Origin: Streptomyces sp. NBC_00224 | GTDB taxonomy: Bacteria > Actinomycetota > Actinomycetes > Streptomycetales > Streptomycetaceae | NCBI RefSeq assembly: GCF_041435195.1 | Contig: NZ_CP108106.1 | Location: 8,135,001-8,199,000 of the forward strand | Length of the DNA stretch: 64,000 nt | Direction of reading: 5' to 3' | Part shown: piece by piece, positions 22,934 to 32,241 of the stretch | Layout of the letters: each line of letters begins with the position of its first letter | How positions within the stretch are numbered: position 1 is the stretch's first letter | Made by a program: the position numbers and the translations under genes | The notes under the pieces: model-generated | Seen by the model: the letters and a program-made list of their open reading frames with translations, nothing else | The model's database searches: none | What the model was told of the DNA's origin: nothing

Positions 22934-25825
22934 ATGCACCATCCCCCACGGCCCCCCTCGGGCCGGATCCGATTCTGGGCGGCAGGCGGCGCCGCCCTCA
23001 TGCTGGCCGCGCCCCTCATCGCCGCCACCACGGCGGCGCACGGCCCGTCGGCCCGCGCCGACGGCACGGTCGACGTCACCGTGGTACGGGACGTGGACTC
23101 CGACGGCAGCTGGACCCCGGCGCTGGAAGTCGGGGAGAGGGGCATCCCCGTCACGATCACCGATGCGGCGGGCACGGCCCGTACCTCGGTCACCGCGGAC
23201 GACGGCAAGGCGCGGTTCGCGCCCTCGGCCCTCGGGCTGACCGGCGGGCGCTACCGGGTCGAGGCGGTCATCCCGCCCGACAAGCGGTTCCTGCGCCCGG
23301 CGCAGGCGGGCGGGCCCGCCCCGTCGCTGTCGTCCCTGGTCGAATTCGTCGACGTGACCGACGGGAAGAACGCCTCCGTCGTGACCGGCGTCCACGTCCC
23401 GGCCGACTACTGCCAGGCCAACCCGACCCTGGCCACGCCCTGTTCGCATCAGAGCGCACCCGGCACGGTGGGCACCAAGGCCCTGGTGTCCTGGCCGTAC
23501 GACCGCACCGGCGACGGCCCGGCACCGGACGACGAAGCAACCTTCGAGCAGATCGGCGCCACCTACGGCCTCGCCCACAAGCGCGACACCGACCAGCTCT
23601 TCGTCGGCGCGCTCACCAAGCGTCTGATGCCGTACGGGCCCGCCGGACCCGGCGGCATCTACGTCGTCGACCGCAAGACGAAGCAGACCTCGCTGTTCGC
23701 GACCGTCCCGGACGCCGGGGACGCCAAGCACTCCGCGGACCTCACCCGCGACACCCTGGAGATCAACAACGCGGTCGGCAAGGAGGCCCTGGGCGACCTC
23801 GACCTGGCCGACGACGGCCACACCCTGTACGCGGTGGGGCTCAAGGCCAAGAGCCTCTACGTCTACGACACCACCGGCGCCGGACCCGGCAAACCGGCGG
23901 CCCAACCCCAGCGGACCATCGCGATCCCGGACCCCGGCTGCCCGAGCGGCGCGGACGACTGGCGCCCCTACGGTCTCGGCTTCCACGACGGCGCCCTGTA
24001 CGTGGGCGGCACGTGCAGCGCCGAGTCGTCCCAGAAGGACGCGGACCTGCGCGCGTACGTGCTGAAGCTGGGCGGCACCTCGTTCTCGACCGTCGTCTCC
24101 CACGACCTCGCCTTCGAGCGGGGCATGGGCTACTCGTCGGTCAAGGGCGACACCCACTGGCGGCACTGGCTCAGGAGCTGGGACCCGTACGCCTGGTTCC
24201 TCCAGGCCAACTACCCCCAGCCGATGCTGTCCGACATCGTCTTCGACCGCGACGGCTCGATGATGCTCGGCTTCCGGGACCGGCTCGGCGACCAGGCCGG
24301 CTACGAGGCCCTGCCGCCCGAGGGCGCCACCAACGACACCGCGCAGCGCTCGCTGTTCCCGGCGATGGGCGACATCACCCGGGTGTGCAGGAAGGGCGCC
24401 GAGTGGGTGTGGGACAGCACCTCGGCGGACTGCCCCAACCACTTCGTCAACGGCAGTGCGCCGCCGCAGCAGGACGGGGTGAAGGAGTACTACTACGGCG
24501 ACTCCACGCTCGGCCAGCTCGCGGAGTCGCTCCAGGGCGGCCTCGCGTTCGCTCCCCGCTTCACCAAGACCGTGGCGACCATCGTCGATCCGCTGACGAT
24601 CTTCTCCGGCGGTGTGCGGAAGCTCGACAACACCACGGGCGCGGGCTCCGACGACTACCAAGTGGACGGCGGAACCGGCTCCTTCGGCAAGGCCAACGGC
24701 CTGGGCGACCTGGAGCTCCTGTGCGACGAGGCGCCGGTGCAGATCGGCAACCGGGTCTGGTTCGACCGCGACCGCGACGGCATCCAGGGCCCGGCGGAGG
24801 AGCCCATCCCCGGCGCTACGGTGACGCTGCTCGACAAGGACGGCAAGGTCGTCCACAGCACGAGGACCAATGAGCGCGGCGAGTACTACTTCCAGGTCGA
24901 GCCGCACACCGAGTACCGGATCAAGTTCGATGTGACCACGGCCGACACCGGCGGCATCCCCGAGAAACCCGCACCCGGGGACCTCGTGCCCACGGAGAGG
25001 GACCAGGGGCGCAACCGCTCCATCGACTCCGACCCGGACCCGCGCACCCAGATCGACCGGCTCACCACCGGGGCGGCGGGCGACAACGACCACACCCACG
25101 ACGCCGGTTACTACATCCCGCCCAAGGGGCAGGTGAGCGTCGTCAAGCACGACGCCAGGACGGGCAGGCCGCTGCCCGGAGCGGTCTTCCAGCTGTGGCG
25201 GGAGACCAACGGACACGACGGTCTGCAGACCACCGGGGACAGGCCCGACACCCGGCAGGGCGCCGCGTGCACGACCGGCGCCGACGGCACGTGCACGGTC
25301 GAGGATCTGCCGCTCGGGTCGTACTACTGGCAGGAGACCAAGGCCCCGGACGGCCATGTCCTGCCCGTACCAGGCGTCTTCGGACCGCTGCGCCTGACGG
25401 CCGGTGACGCCGAGAAGGGGGTCTCGGTCACCGTCGACAACCAGCCCGTCCAGGGCAAGCTCAAGATCCTCAAGCGGGACGCCACCTCCCACGAGCCCCT
25501 GCGGGGCGCGGTGTTCGAGCTGTGGCAGGAGACGAACGGGACGGGCGGCCTGCAGACCGGCGGAACCACCCCGGACACCAAGCACGGTGCGGCGTGCGCC
25601 TCCGACGGGCAGGGCCACTGCACCTTCACCGGCCTCCCGCTGGGCACCTACTACCTGCGGGAGACCGCGGTGCCCGAGGGCTACCGTCTGCCCGCGCAGC
25701 CGGTGACCGGCCCGTACTCGGTGACGGCCGCCAACGCCGAGCAGGGCATCGAGATCAGCCTCGTGAACCAGAGAGGCGAACCGGACAAGGGAAAGGGCAA
25801 GGGAGGCAAGGGCGGGCCCCGTTGA
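22934..25825 (+). CDS. Large secreted SdrD/SpaA-type surface protein
   Basis: 963 residues. After a signal peptide (about 1-42) comes an Ig/SdrD-like B domain (about 45-130), a long central propeller-like region (about 190-600) with calcium-type and strand repeats, another SdrD B-like domain (IGNRVWFDRDRDGIQGPAEEPIPGATVTLLD), then two tandem SpaA/Cna-B domains of about 105 residues each (SVVKHDARTG...YYWQETKAPDG and KILKRDATSH...YYLRETAVPEG). Lys in the first strand and Glu in the last are placed as in isopeptide-forming folds. There is no LPxTG, only a Lys/Gly tail (KGKGKGGKGGPR), so sortase anchoring is not predicted. Probably an adhesin or sheath-like envelope protein. Confidence 0.88.
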   Translation: MHHPPRPPSGRIRFWAAGGAALMLAAPLIAATTAAHGPSARADGTVDVTVVRDVDSDGSWTPALEVGERGIPVTITDAAGTARTSVTADDGKARFAPSALGLTGGRYRVEAVIPPDKRFLRPAQAGGPAPSLSSLVEFVDVTDGKNASVVTGVHVPADYCQANPTLATPCSHQSAPGTVGTKALVSWPYDRTGDGPAPDDEATFEQIGATYGLAHKRDTDQLFVGALTKRLMPYGPAGPGGIYVVDRKTKQTSLFATVPDAGDAKHSADLTRDTLEINNAVGKEALGDLDLADDGHTLYAVGLKAKSLYVYDTTGAGPGKPAAQPQRTIAIPDPGCPSGADDWRPYGLGFHDGALYVGGTCSAESSQKDADLRAYVLKLGGTSFSTVVSHDLAFERGMGYSSVKGDTHWRHWLRSWDPYAWFLQANYPQPMLSDIVFDRDGSMMLGFRDRLGDQAGYEALPPEGATNDTAQRSLFPAMGDITRVCRKGAEWVWDSTSADCPNHFVNGSAPPQQDGVKEYYYGDSTLGQLAESLQGGLAFAPRFTKTVATIVDPLTIFSGGVRKLDNTTGAGSDDYQVDGGTGSFGKANGLGDLELLCDEAPVQIGNRVWFDRDRDGIQGPAEEPIPGATVTLLDKDGKVVHSTRTNERGEYYFQVEPHTEYRIKFDVTTADTGGIPEKPAPGDLVPTERDQGRNRSIDSDPDPRTQIDRLTTGAAGDNDHTHDAGYYIPPKGQVSVVKHDARTGRPLPGAVFQLWRETNGHDGLQTTGDRPDTRQGAACTTGADGTCTVEDLPLGSYYWQETKAPDGHVLPVPGVFGPLRLTAGDAEKGVSVTVDNQPVQGKLKILKRDATSHEPLRGAVFELWQETNGTGGLQTGGTTPDTKHGAACASDGQGHCTFTGLPLGTYYLRETAVPEGYRLPAQPVTGPYSVTAANAEQGIEISLVNQRGEPDKGKGKGGKGGPR

Positions 25826-25840
25826 CCCGACCCACCTCGT

Positions 25841-25860
25841 CTGACCTGACCTGACCTGAC
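25841..25860. repeat. CTGAC x4 pentanucleotide repeat
   Basis: Four exact tandem copies of CTGAC just after the surface protein stop codon and before its terminator. Noncoding microsatellite; no function seen. Confidence 0.8.
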
Positions 25861-25886
25861 CCGGGCCGTACCGGTCCGCCGACCGC

Positions 25887-25923
25887 ACGGGCCCCCGAGC
25901 GCATCCGCGCCCCGGGGGCCCGT
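25887..25923. terminator. Bidirectional hairpin terminator
   Basis: ACGGGCCCCCG / CGGGGGCCCGT, perfect 11-bp arms with a 15-nt loop, between the convergent surface protein and LysR genes. Confidence 0.75.
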
Positions 25924-25925
25924 CG

Positions 25926-26897
25926 TCATGGCTCCACCGGCCCCGGCGCCTCGCACGACCCGTGCTTCAGCCACCGCGTGTACGCCGGGCTGTCGGCGCG
26001 GGCGTTCGCGTAACCGGTCTGCACACGGCGGAGGATCTCGGTGCCGTGCGGGGCGAGCGGCCCGTCGCGGCGCCAGGCCAGAACATGGCGGTAGTGGAGG
26101 GGATTTCCGGTCAGTGGGCGCACGGCGACACCGGGAACCTCGATGAACGTGGCCTGGCACAGGCTGACGGCCAGTCCGGCCCGCACGATCTCGATCAGCT
26201 GGCGCCCCTCGGCCTCGTACGGGGCCGAGGGGCGGCGGTGTGTCAGGGCGCAGACCGACGACCAGTACTCGCGGGTGCGGTCCCGGTCCGGGCCCGGCAC
26301 CGCCCAGTCCTCGTCGAGGAGCTGGGCCAGGGCCACTTCCCGCTGGGCGGCCAGCGGATGGGCAGCGGGCAGCAGCGCGAACACGGGCTCGGTGGCGAAC
26401 GGGACGAGGACCACCCCGTCACGCGGCAGGAGCTCGTCGTGGGGGTTGTCGCCGAGGACGGCGGCTTCCAGGCGGCCCGCGACCACGTCTTCCAGGAGCG
26501 CCACGGGGGAGGGGTGCGAGCGGGCGGTGACCTCGGTGCCGGGCAGCGACTCCCGTACCGCCAGGATGAGATGGCCGAGGAGGGGGCCGCCGACGGAGCC
26601 GAGGCGGACGCGGTGGGGGGCCGACATCCGGCGGGCGGCGCGGGTGGTGTCCGCGAGCAGGCCGTCGACTCCGGGCAGGATCGACTGGGCGCGGGTGAGG
26701 ACCAGTTCACCGAAGCCGGTGGGGACCGCGCCGTCCCGTCTGCGGTCGAAGAGGGCGCCGCCGAGCATGGTCTCGATACGGCGGAGCTGCGCGCTGAGCC
26801 CGGGCTGGGTCATGCGCAGCGCGGCGGCCGCCTTGGTGAGGCTCCCGGCCTCCGCGATCGCGCACACCACCCGCAGGTGCCGCAGCTCCAGATCCAT
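25926..26897 (-). CDS. LysR-family transcriptional regulator
   Basis: About 323 residues. The N-terminal winged helix (LELRHLRVVCAIAEAGSLTKAAAALRMTQPGLSAQLRRIE) is followed by a periplasmic-binding-type effector domain (VRLGSVGGPLLGHLILAVRE onward). It is divergent from the M6-type protease gene, with the palindrome ATGTGA-N4-TCACAT between them, so it may control that gene. It is the only regulator inside the 26-42 kb peptide/hydroxyproline region. The site is not a typical LysR T-N11-A box, so assigning it to this protein is only a hypothesis. An in-frame ATG at 26924 is an alternative start. Confidence 0.9.
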   Translation of the reverse strand: MDLELRHLRVVCAIAEAGSLTKAAAALRMTQPGLSAQLRRIETMLGGALFDRRRDGAVPTGFGELVLTRAQSILPGVDGLLADTTRAARRMSAPHRVRLGSVGGPLLGHLILAVRESLPGTEVTARSHPSPVALLEDVVAGRLEAAVLGDNPHDELLPRDGVVLVPFATEPVFALLPAAHPLAAQREVALAQLLDEDWAVPGPDRDRTREYWSSVCALTHRRPSAPYEAEGRQLIEIVRAGLAVSLCQATFIEVPGVAVRPLTGNPLHYRHVLAWRRDGPLAPHGTEILRRVQTGYANARADSPAYTRWLKHGSCEAPGPVEP

Positions 26898-26956
26898 GGC
26901 GCGGATGTTATGGAGCGACGACATCTTTCGGACAGGGCTGGGACCCCTCCACTCTT

Positions 26957-26972
26957 ATGTGAAATGTCACAT
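26957..26972. promoter_or_regulatory. Palindromic operator ATGTGA-AATG-TCACAT
   Basis: Perfect 6-bp arms with a 4-bp spacer, 27 bp before the M6 protease ATG and 60 bp before the LysR start. This is the best copy of the element that recurs before the ABC operon, the oxidase, the DHDPS-like gene and, weakly, the aminopeptidase gene. Confidence 0.7.
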
Positions 26973-26998
26973 GCCATTCATCTGGAGGTCGCGAGTCC

Positions 26999-28213
26999 AT
27001 GAGAAGCACCGCTCCTGTCCCTTCCCCCAAGTCCGCGCGCGCCGCGCGCCGGACGCTGCCATTGCCCGTCCTGGCCCTCACCGTGCTGCTCCTCCTGCTT
27101 GGCGTGGCGCCGGCCCCCGCGCAGGCCGACGCCGCCTCCGACTGCGCACTGCGCGGCACCACCGGCTGGTCGGACGAGGGGCACAGCACCGACCGCACTG
27201 TCTTCCAGCGCTCGACCGGCACCCGCAAGGTCGCCATGATCTTCGTGGACTTCCCGGACGCGGCGGCCACCGAGGCTCCGGCCGATGACGCGGCGCAGCT
27301 CACGCCTGGCGCGAACTGGCTGTGGAACGCCTCGTACGGCAAGGCGTGGCTCGCCATCAGCCAGCACCGGTGGTGGGTGCGCATGCCGCACGACTCCACC
27401 TCGTACGGCTTCGCGCGCGGACTGAGCCACGAAGCCCACGAGGCGTACCTCAGGGACGCGGTGAGGGCCGCCGACCCGGCGGTGGACTTCTCCGGGTACG
27501 ACATGGTCTACGTCGTCCCCACCAGGAATGCGACGGCCATCTCTTTCACGCCGACCTATGTGTACCAGCCGGGCACCGCGGGCGTCGTCGCCGACGGTAC
27601 GACCGTGAAGTGGGCGGTCACGTTCGGCCAGGACATGTGGAACTGGGGCCCCAAGCTGGTCGGCCACGAGACGGCGCACACCTTCGGCCTGCCCGACCTG
27701 TACGCCTTCGAGGCGGGCAGCGACGCACACCGGTTCGTCGGCGGCTGGGACGTCATGGGCCTGATAGGCGGGAAGGCGCCGCAGTACTTCGGGTGGGAGT
27801 CGTGGAAGCTCGGCTGGACCGACGACGGCCAGGTCGCCTGCCAGGCGTCGCGCGGCACCCGCACGGTGGACCTCACCGCCGTCGAGTACGGCGGCGGGAC
27901 CAAGATCGCCGTGGTGCCGACCGGGCCGACGACCGCGTACGTCGTCGAATCGCGCCGGGCGGTCCAGGCGGATACGGCGGTCTGCTCGACCGGCGCGCTC
28001 ATCTACAAGGTCGACACGTCCGTGCCGACCGGATACGGGCCGATCCGCGTCGTGGACGCCAAGCCCGCCGCCACTCCGGCCGGCGGCTGCCGTCCGCTGG
28101 ACGACGCGCCGTACTGGTCCGGCGAGTCGTTCACGGACCCCGCGGCCGGGGTACGGATCGACGTGCTGAGCGCCGACGGGTACGGGGAGCGGGTCCGGAT
28201 CACCAAGTCGTAG
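26999..28213 (+). CDS. Secreted M6-like zinc metalloprotease (copy 1)
   Basis: 404 residues. A basic N-region and a long hydrophobic core (VLALTVLLLLLGVAPAP) ending in AQA give a Sec signal peptide cleaved near residue 42. The zinc motif HETAHTFGLPD has His223, Glu224, His227 and Asp233, the metzincin-like HExxHxxGxxD form seen in immune inhibitor A (M6) proteases. A Cys-containing C-terminal domain follows. The protein is close to a second copy at 41359 along its full length (shared DEGH-TDRT-FQ-STGT, VKW-VTFGQDMW-WGPK, GGWDVMG). GGAGG precedes the ATG and the shared palindrome lies just upstream. Predicted to degrade extracellular protein to peptides for the adjacent transporter. Confidence 0.88.
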   Translation: MRSTAPVPSPKSARAARRTLPLPVLALTVLLLLLGVAPAPAQADAASDCALRGTTGWSDEGHSTDRTVFQRSTGTRKVAMIFVDFPDAAATEAPADDAAQLTPGANWLWNASYGKAWLAISQHRWWVRMPHDSTSYGFARGLSHEAHEAYLRDAVRAADPAVDFSGYDMVYVVPTRNATAISFTPTYVYQPGTAGVVADGTTVKWAVTFGQDMWNWGPKLVGHETAHTFGLPDLYAFEAGSDAHRFVGGWDVMGLIGGKAPQYFGWESWKLGWTDDGQVACQASRGTRTVDLTAVEYGGGTKIAVVPTGPTTAYVVESRRAVQADTAVCSTGALIYKVDTSVPTGYGPIRVVDAKPAATPAGGCRPLDDAPYWSGESFTDPAAGVRIDVLSADGYGERVRITKS

Positions 28214-28232
28214 ACGGGGGAGAGGATCGCAA

Positions 28233-28272
28233 GGGTGTGCCCCGGAACCGTTCGTGGTTCCGGGGCACACCC
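28233..28272. terminator. Very strong bidirectional terminator
   Basis: Perfect 17-bp arms (GGGTGTGCCCCGGAACC and its complement) with loop GTTCGT, between the convergent protease gene and the last gene of the ABC operon, 4 bp from its stop codon. Confidence 0.9.
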
Positions 28273-28276
28273 GCCG

Positions 28277-29257
28277 TCAGGCCGCCTCGGGGAAGTGACA
28301 GGCGACCTGGCGTGCCTCGCCCGGCGCGGCGATCCGCAGCACGGGCGCCTCGCTGCGGCACCGTTCCTGTGCCTTGGGGCAGCGGGGGTGGAAGGAGCAG
28401 CCCGGTGGGGGCGCGGCCGGGCTCGGCGGGTCGCCCAGGAGCGTGATGCGCTCGCGGGCCCGCTCGGCGGCCGGGTCGGGCAGCGGGACGGCGGAGAGCA
28501 GTGCGCGGGTGTAGGGGTGGGCCGGGGCTGCGTACACCCGCTCCTTCGCGCCGATCTCCACGATCCGGCCCAGGTACATGACTGCGACCCGGTCGCAGAC
28601 CCGCTTGACCACCGACAGGTCGTGGGCGATGAAGAGGTAGGCCAGCCCCAGTTCCCGCTGCAGGCGTTCCATCAGGTTGACGATCTGGGCCTGGACGGAG
28701 ACGTCGAGGGCCGAGACGGGCTCGTCCGCGATGACGAGCCGGGGCCGGGTGGCCAGCGCGCGGGCGATGCCGATGCGCTGGGCCTGGCCGCCGGAGAACT
28801 CGTGCGGGAAGCGGTCGATCTGCTCGGGTATGAGCCCCACCAGCTCCATCAGCTCGGCGGCCCGCCGACGCGCGTCCGCCGCCGAACTCCCTTGCACAAG
28901 CAGGGGGTCGGAGATGATCCGTGCGACGGTCTGGCGCGGGTTGAGTGAGGAGTGCGGGTCCTGGAAGACCATCTGGATCTCGCGGCGCAGCGGCTTGAGC
29001 TCGCGCTGGGAGAGATGGCTGATGTCGTGGCCGTCGTAGGCGATCGACCCGCTTGAGGGCTCCAGCAGACGCACGATGGTGCGGCCGGTGGTGGACTTGC
29101 CGCAGCCGGACTCGCCGACCAGGCCGAGCGTTTCGCCGGGTGCCACGTCGAAGCTGATGCCGTCGACCGCCCGTACGGGAGCCGAGCCGCGCCGCCGGGC
29201 GGGGTAGACCTTGGTCATGTCCCGTACGGACAGCAGGGGTTGGGTCGCTGTGGTCAT
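28277..29257 (-). CDS. Oligopeptide ABC transporter ATP-binding protein (DppF/OppF type)
   Basis: 326 residues, last gene of a five-gene operon. Walker [13 protein letters not shown]-loop [16 protein letters not shown] signature [15 protein letters not shown] and Walker [15 protein letters not shown] are intact. The C-terminal oligopeptide extension ([17 protein letters not shown]) carries the Cys cluster that binds an iron-sulfur cluster in some Dpp ATPases. Together with the upstream ATPase it forms the hetero-dimeric motor of the importer. The start overlaps the preceding stop by 4 bp (ATGA-type), so translation is coupled. Confidence 0.96.
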   Translation of the reverse strand: MTTATQPLLSVRDMTKVYPARRRGSAPVRAVDGISFDVAPGETLGLVGESGCGKSTTGRTIVRLLEPSSGSIAYDGHDISHLSQRELKPLRREIQMVFQDPHSSLNPRQTVARIISDPLLVQGSSAADARRRAAELMELVGLIPEQIDRFPHEFSGGQAQRIGIARALATRPRLVIADEPVSALDVSVQAQIVNLMERLQRELGLAYLFIAHDLSVVKRVCDRVAVMYLGRIVEIGAKERVYAAPAHPYTRALLSAVPLPDPAAERARERITLLGDPPSPAAPPPGCSFHPRCPKAQERCRSEAPVLRIAAPGEARQVACHFPEAA

Positions 29258-30312
29258 GAAGGGGCGCCTTCGTACGTGGGGAGGTGGCAGGCGGACGCGT
29301 GGCCGGCGGGCCCCGACAGCAGGGGCAGTTCGGTCTCGCAGCGCAGCCGCTCGCTCGCGGCGGCCGACGCGGCCCGGGAGCAGCGGGGCGCGAACGCGCA
29401 GCCGGGAGCCGGGGTGAGCAGGGAGGGCGGGCTGCCGGGGATGGCCCGCAGCGGTGCGTCGTCGGGGTCGTCGAGCCGGGGCAGTGAGTCGAGCAGGCCG
29501 CGGGTGTAGGGGTGGGCCGGGGCCGCGAACAGGGTGTCCACGGGGGCCTGTTCGACGGCCCGGCCGCCGTACATCACCAGGACCTCGTGGGCGACGCGCG
29601 CCACCACCCCCAGATCGTGGGTGATCATGACGACGGCGAGCCCCCGCTCCTGCTGCAGGCGGGCGATCAGTTCCAGGATCTGGGCCTGCACGGTGACGTC
29701 GAGCGCGGTGGTCGGCTCGTCCGCGATCAGCAGCTCGGGCTCGCAGGCCAGCGCCATCGCTATCATCACGCGCTGGCGCATACCGCCCGAGAACTGGTGC
29801 GGGTACTCGCCCACCCGGCGCCGCGGCTCCGGGATGCCGACCTCGGCGAGCATCTCCACCGCACGTCGGCGGGCCACCGCGCGGCCGGAGCGGAAGTGGA
29901 CGCGGTGGTGTTCGGCGATCTGCTCGCCGACCGTGTAGTAGGGGTGGAGGCTGGAGAGCGGGTCCTGGAAGATCATCGCCATCCGGCGGCCGCGCAGCCG
30001 GTTCAGCTCACGCTCCGTCAGGCCCACCAGCTCCTCGCCGTCGAGCGCGATGGAGCCGGTGACCTGGGCGCCGGTGTGCAGGCCGAGGACGGCCATGGAG
30101 GTGACGGACTTGCCGGAGCCGGACTCTCCCACGATGCCCAGGGTGCGGCCCCGGTGGACGTCGAAGTCGAGGGAGTCGACGGCCCGTACGGGACCGTGCC
30201 GCGTGGGGAAGGTGACGCTCAGGTTCCGCACGGACAGCAGGGGCTCGCGCGCGTCCCGCGGGGGCGCGGCTGGGGGTGCGAGTGCGGGCGAGGTGGGGCG
30301 GGGCGCGTCCAT
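29254..30312 (-). CDS. Oligopeptide ABC transporter ATP-binding protein (DppD/OppD type)
   Basis: 352 residues. Walker A GESGSGKSVTSM, Q-loop FQDPLSSLHPYYT, signature FSGGMRQRVMIAMAL, Walker B LLIADEPTTALDVT and H-loop THD are present, and the C-terminal peptide-family extension has PAPGCAFAPRCSRA. The first 22 residues are Pro/Ala-rich. ATG 30312 overlaps the stop of the upstream permease (TGATG). Second of two ATPases, as required for a DppBCDF-type importer. Confidence 0.96.
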   Translation of the reverse strand: MDAPRPTSPALAPPAAPPRDAREPLLSVRNLSVTFPTRHGPVRAVDSLDFDVHRGRTLGIVGESGSGKSVTSMAVLGLHTGAQVTGSIALDGEELVGLTERELNRLRGRRMAMIFQDPLSSLHPYYTVGEQIAEHHRVHFRSGRAVARRRAVEMLAEVGIPEPRRRVGEYPHQFSGGMRQRVMIAMALACEPELLIADEPTTALDVTVQAQILELIARLQQERGLAVVMITHDLGVVARVAHEVLVMYGGRAVEQAPVDTLFAAPAHPYTRGLLDSLPRLDDPDDAPLRAIPGSPPSLLTPAPGCAFAPRCSRAASAAASERLRCETELPLLSGPAGHASACHLPTYEGAPS

Positions 30313-31298
30313 CAGTACCTCACTCGCGGGTCGACGACGGCGTAGAGCAGGTCGACGGCCAGGTTGGCGACGACGATGAAGGCGGCGGCGAGCAGGGTCA
30401 CGCCGAGGATGACGGGCTGGTCGCCGCTGGACAGGGCGCCGTAGAAGAGCCGTCCGATGCCCGGCAGCCCGAAGATGGACTCGGTGATCACCGCGCCCGC
30501 GAGCAGTCCGCCCAGGTCCATCCCGAAGATGGTCAGGATCGGCGTCATCCCCGCCCGCAGCCCGTGCTTGACCACGACGGTGCGGCGGGGCAGGCCCTTG
30601 GCGCGGGCGGTGCGGATGTACGGCTCCGCCATGGTCTCGATCATCGAACTGCGGCTCTGGCGCGCGTACATGGCCGCGTACAGGACGGCGAGCGCCAGCC
30701 AGGGCAGGAGCAGGTTGGACGCCCAGTGGACCGGGTCCGAGCCGAAGGACACGTACTGCGGATAAGGCAGCAGTCCGGCGGTTCTGATCAGGCCGTAGAT
30801 CAGCATGATGGAGGTGAAGTAGACGGGCAGTGAGGCCGCGGCGACCGCGCCGACCATCAGGACCTTGTCGGTGAGGGTGTCCTTGCGCAGCGCCGCGGTG
30901 ACTCCGGCGGACAGACCGAGCACCAGCCACAGGACCGCCGAGCCGAGTGCGAGCGAGGCGGAGACGGGCAGGCGGTCCATGAGCAGGCCCCACACCGATT
31001 CGCTGTTCTCGTACGAGTAGCCCAGGCACGGGAAGTCGCAGTGCAGCGCGTACTGGCCGCTGCCCATGGTGCGGCCGGTGAAGATGCCGGAGGCGAACTC
31101 CCAGAACTGCTTCCAGATCGGCTCGTCCAGACCCATGTGGGTGCGGATCGCCGCCAGGCGTTCGACGCTGCACGACTTGCCGCACGCGGCGGCGGCCGGG
31201 TCGGAGGGCAGGACGTAGAAGATGGTGAAGGTGACGGCGGCGATCGCGATCAGGACGCCGGTCACCCCGAGCAGCCGGCGGCCGATGTAGAGGATCAT
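30312..31298 (-). CDS. Oligopeptide ABC transporter permease (DppB type)
   Basis: 328 residues with six membrane helices and the EAA-type loop (MIETMAEPYIRTARAKGLPRRTVVVKHGLRAG) that contacts the ATPases. The N-terminus ILYIGRRLLGVTGVLIAIAAVTF is characteristic of DppB/OppB. A short Cys-bearing extracellular loop (CGKSCSVERL) is unusual. The ATG overlaps the previous gene's stop by 4 bp. Confidence 0.95.
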   Translation of the reverse strand: MILYIGRRLLGVTGVLIAIAAVTFTIFYVLPSDPAAAACGKSCSVERLAAIRTHMGLDEPIWKQFWEFASGIFTGRTMGSGQYALHCDFPCLGYSYENSESVWGLLMDRLPVSASLALGSAVLWLVLGLSAGVTAALRKDTLTDKVLMVGAVAAASLPVYFTSIMLIYGLIRTAGLLPYPQYVSFGSDPVHWASNLLLPWLALAVLYAAMYARQSRSSMIETMAEPYIRTARAKGLPRRTVVVKHGLRAGMTPILTIFGMDLGGLLAGAVITESIFGLPGIGRLFYGALSSGDQPVILGVTLLAAAFIVVANLAVDLLYAVVDPRVRY

Positions 31299-32227
31299 GA
31301 GCGGCTTCCCCTCGGGTCGAGGATGTCCCGCAGCGCGTCGCCGAGCAGGGTGAAGGCGAGCACCGTGAGGAAGAGGCAGGTGCTCGGGATGACGAAGTAC
31401 ATGGGGTCCGTGTCGTAGAAGGCGACGCTCTCGGCGATCATCTGGCCCCAGGAGGGGGTGGGCGGGCGGACACCGACGCCGAGATAGCTGAGGGCCGCCT
31501 CGGTGGCGATCATGCCGGGGATGATCAGGGTGGTGTACGCGATGACGGGCCCCGCGACGCCCGGCAGGATGTCCCGGGTGAGGATCCGCCAGGAGCCCGA
31601 GCCGTTGACCCGCGCCGCGTCGACGTACTCGCGGTGCTTGAGCGAGAGGGTCTGGCCGCGGACGACCCGGGCGATGCCCGGCCAGCCGAACAGGCCGATC
31701 ACGGCGGTCATCAGCGCGATGCGGTTGACGTCCTTGGCCACCGACATCATCGCGATCATGAAGATGAGGGAGGGGAAGGACATGGTGAGGTCCATGAGCC
31801 GGCTGAGGACCGCGTCGGTGCGCCCGCCGAAGTAGCCGGCCGCGATCCCGGCGGCCGTGCCCGCGACCACGACGATCGCGGTCGCGGTGAAGGCGATCAG
31901 GAGGGAGACCTGGGCGCCGTGCACGACCCGGGCGAACAGGTCGCGCCCGGTGACGGGTTCCACGCCCAGCCAGTGGTCGGCGGAGACGCCGCCGAGGGTC
32001 CCGAGCGGCTGACCGCCCAGGTACGGGTCGACGGCGGTCTTGTCGAACTCCTCGGGCGACCAGCCGCCGAGCCTGCTCAGCAAGGGGGCGGCGGCCGCCA
32101 TGACGACGAAGAGCGCCACGACGGCGAGGGAGATCTTGACGGAGGTGCGGCGGCGCAGTTCCGCGCGGGCCAGCTGCCAGGGGCCGCGGCCCGTCGGCGC
32201 GGCCGCCGGTGCGAGGGTGGTGGTCAT
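31295..32227 (-). CDS. Oligopeptide ABC transporter permease (DppC type)
   Basis: 310 residues. One N-terminal helix (ISLAVVALFVVMAAAAPLL), a periplasmic loop with HWLGVEPVTGRDLFARVVHG (the DppC/OppC signature) and five further helices, with EAA loop REYVDAARVNGSGSWRILTRDILPG. It pairs with the DppB-type subunit. The gap to the substrate-binding protein gene is 14 bp. Confidence 0.95.
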   Translation of the reverse strand: MTTTLAPAAAPTGRGPWQLARAELRRRTSVKISLAVVALFVVMAAAAPLLSRLGGWSPEEFDKTAVDPYLGGQPLGTLGGVSADHWLGVEPVTGRDLFARVVHGAQVSLLIAFTATAIVVVAGTAAGIAAGYFGGRTDAVLSRLMDLTMSFPSLIFMIAMMSVAKDVNRIALMTAVIGLFGWPGIARVVRGQTLSLKHREYVDAARVNGSGSWRILTRDILPGVAGPVIAYTTLIIPGMIATEAALSYLGVGVRPPTPSWGQMIAESVAFYDTDPMYFVIPSTCLFLTVLAFTLLGDALRDILDPRGSRS

Positions 32228-32241
32228 GATCCGGCAGACCC

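Noticed and set aside
22892..25888. 998-residue minus-strand frame opposite the surface protein
   Set aside because: Repetitive Gly/Val/Arg composition and no recognisable domain. The plus strand has a signal peptide and recognisable SpaA domains.
26957..26972. E. coli-type Crp site
   Set aside because: The half-sites TGTGA/TCACA match, but the spacer is 4 bp rather than 6, and other copies keep the 4-bp spacing. Treated as a different regulator's site.
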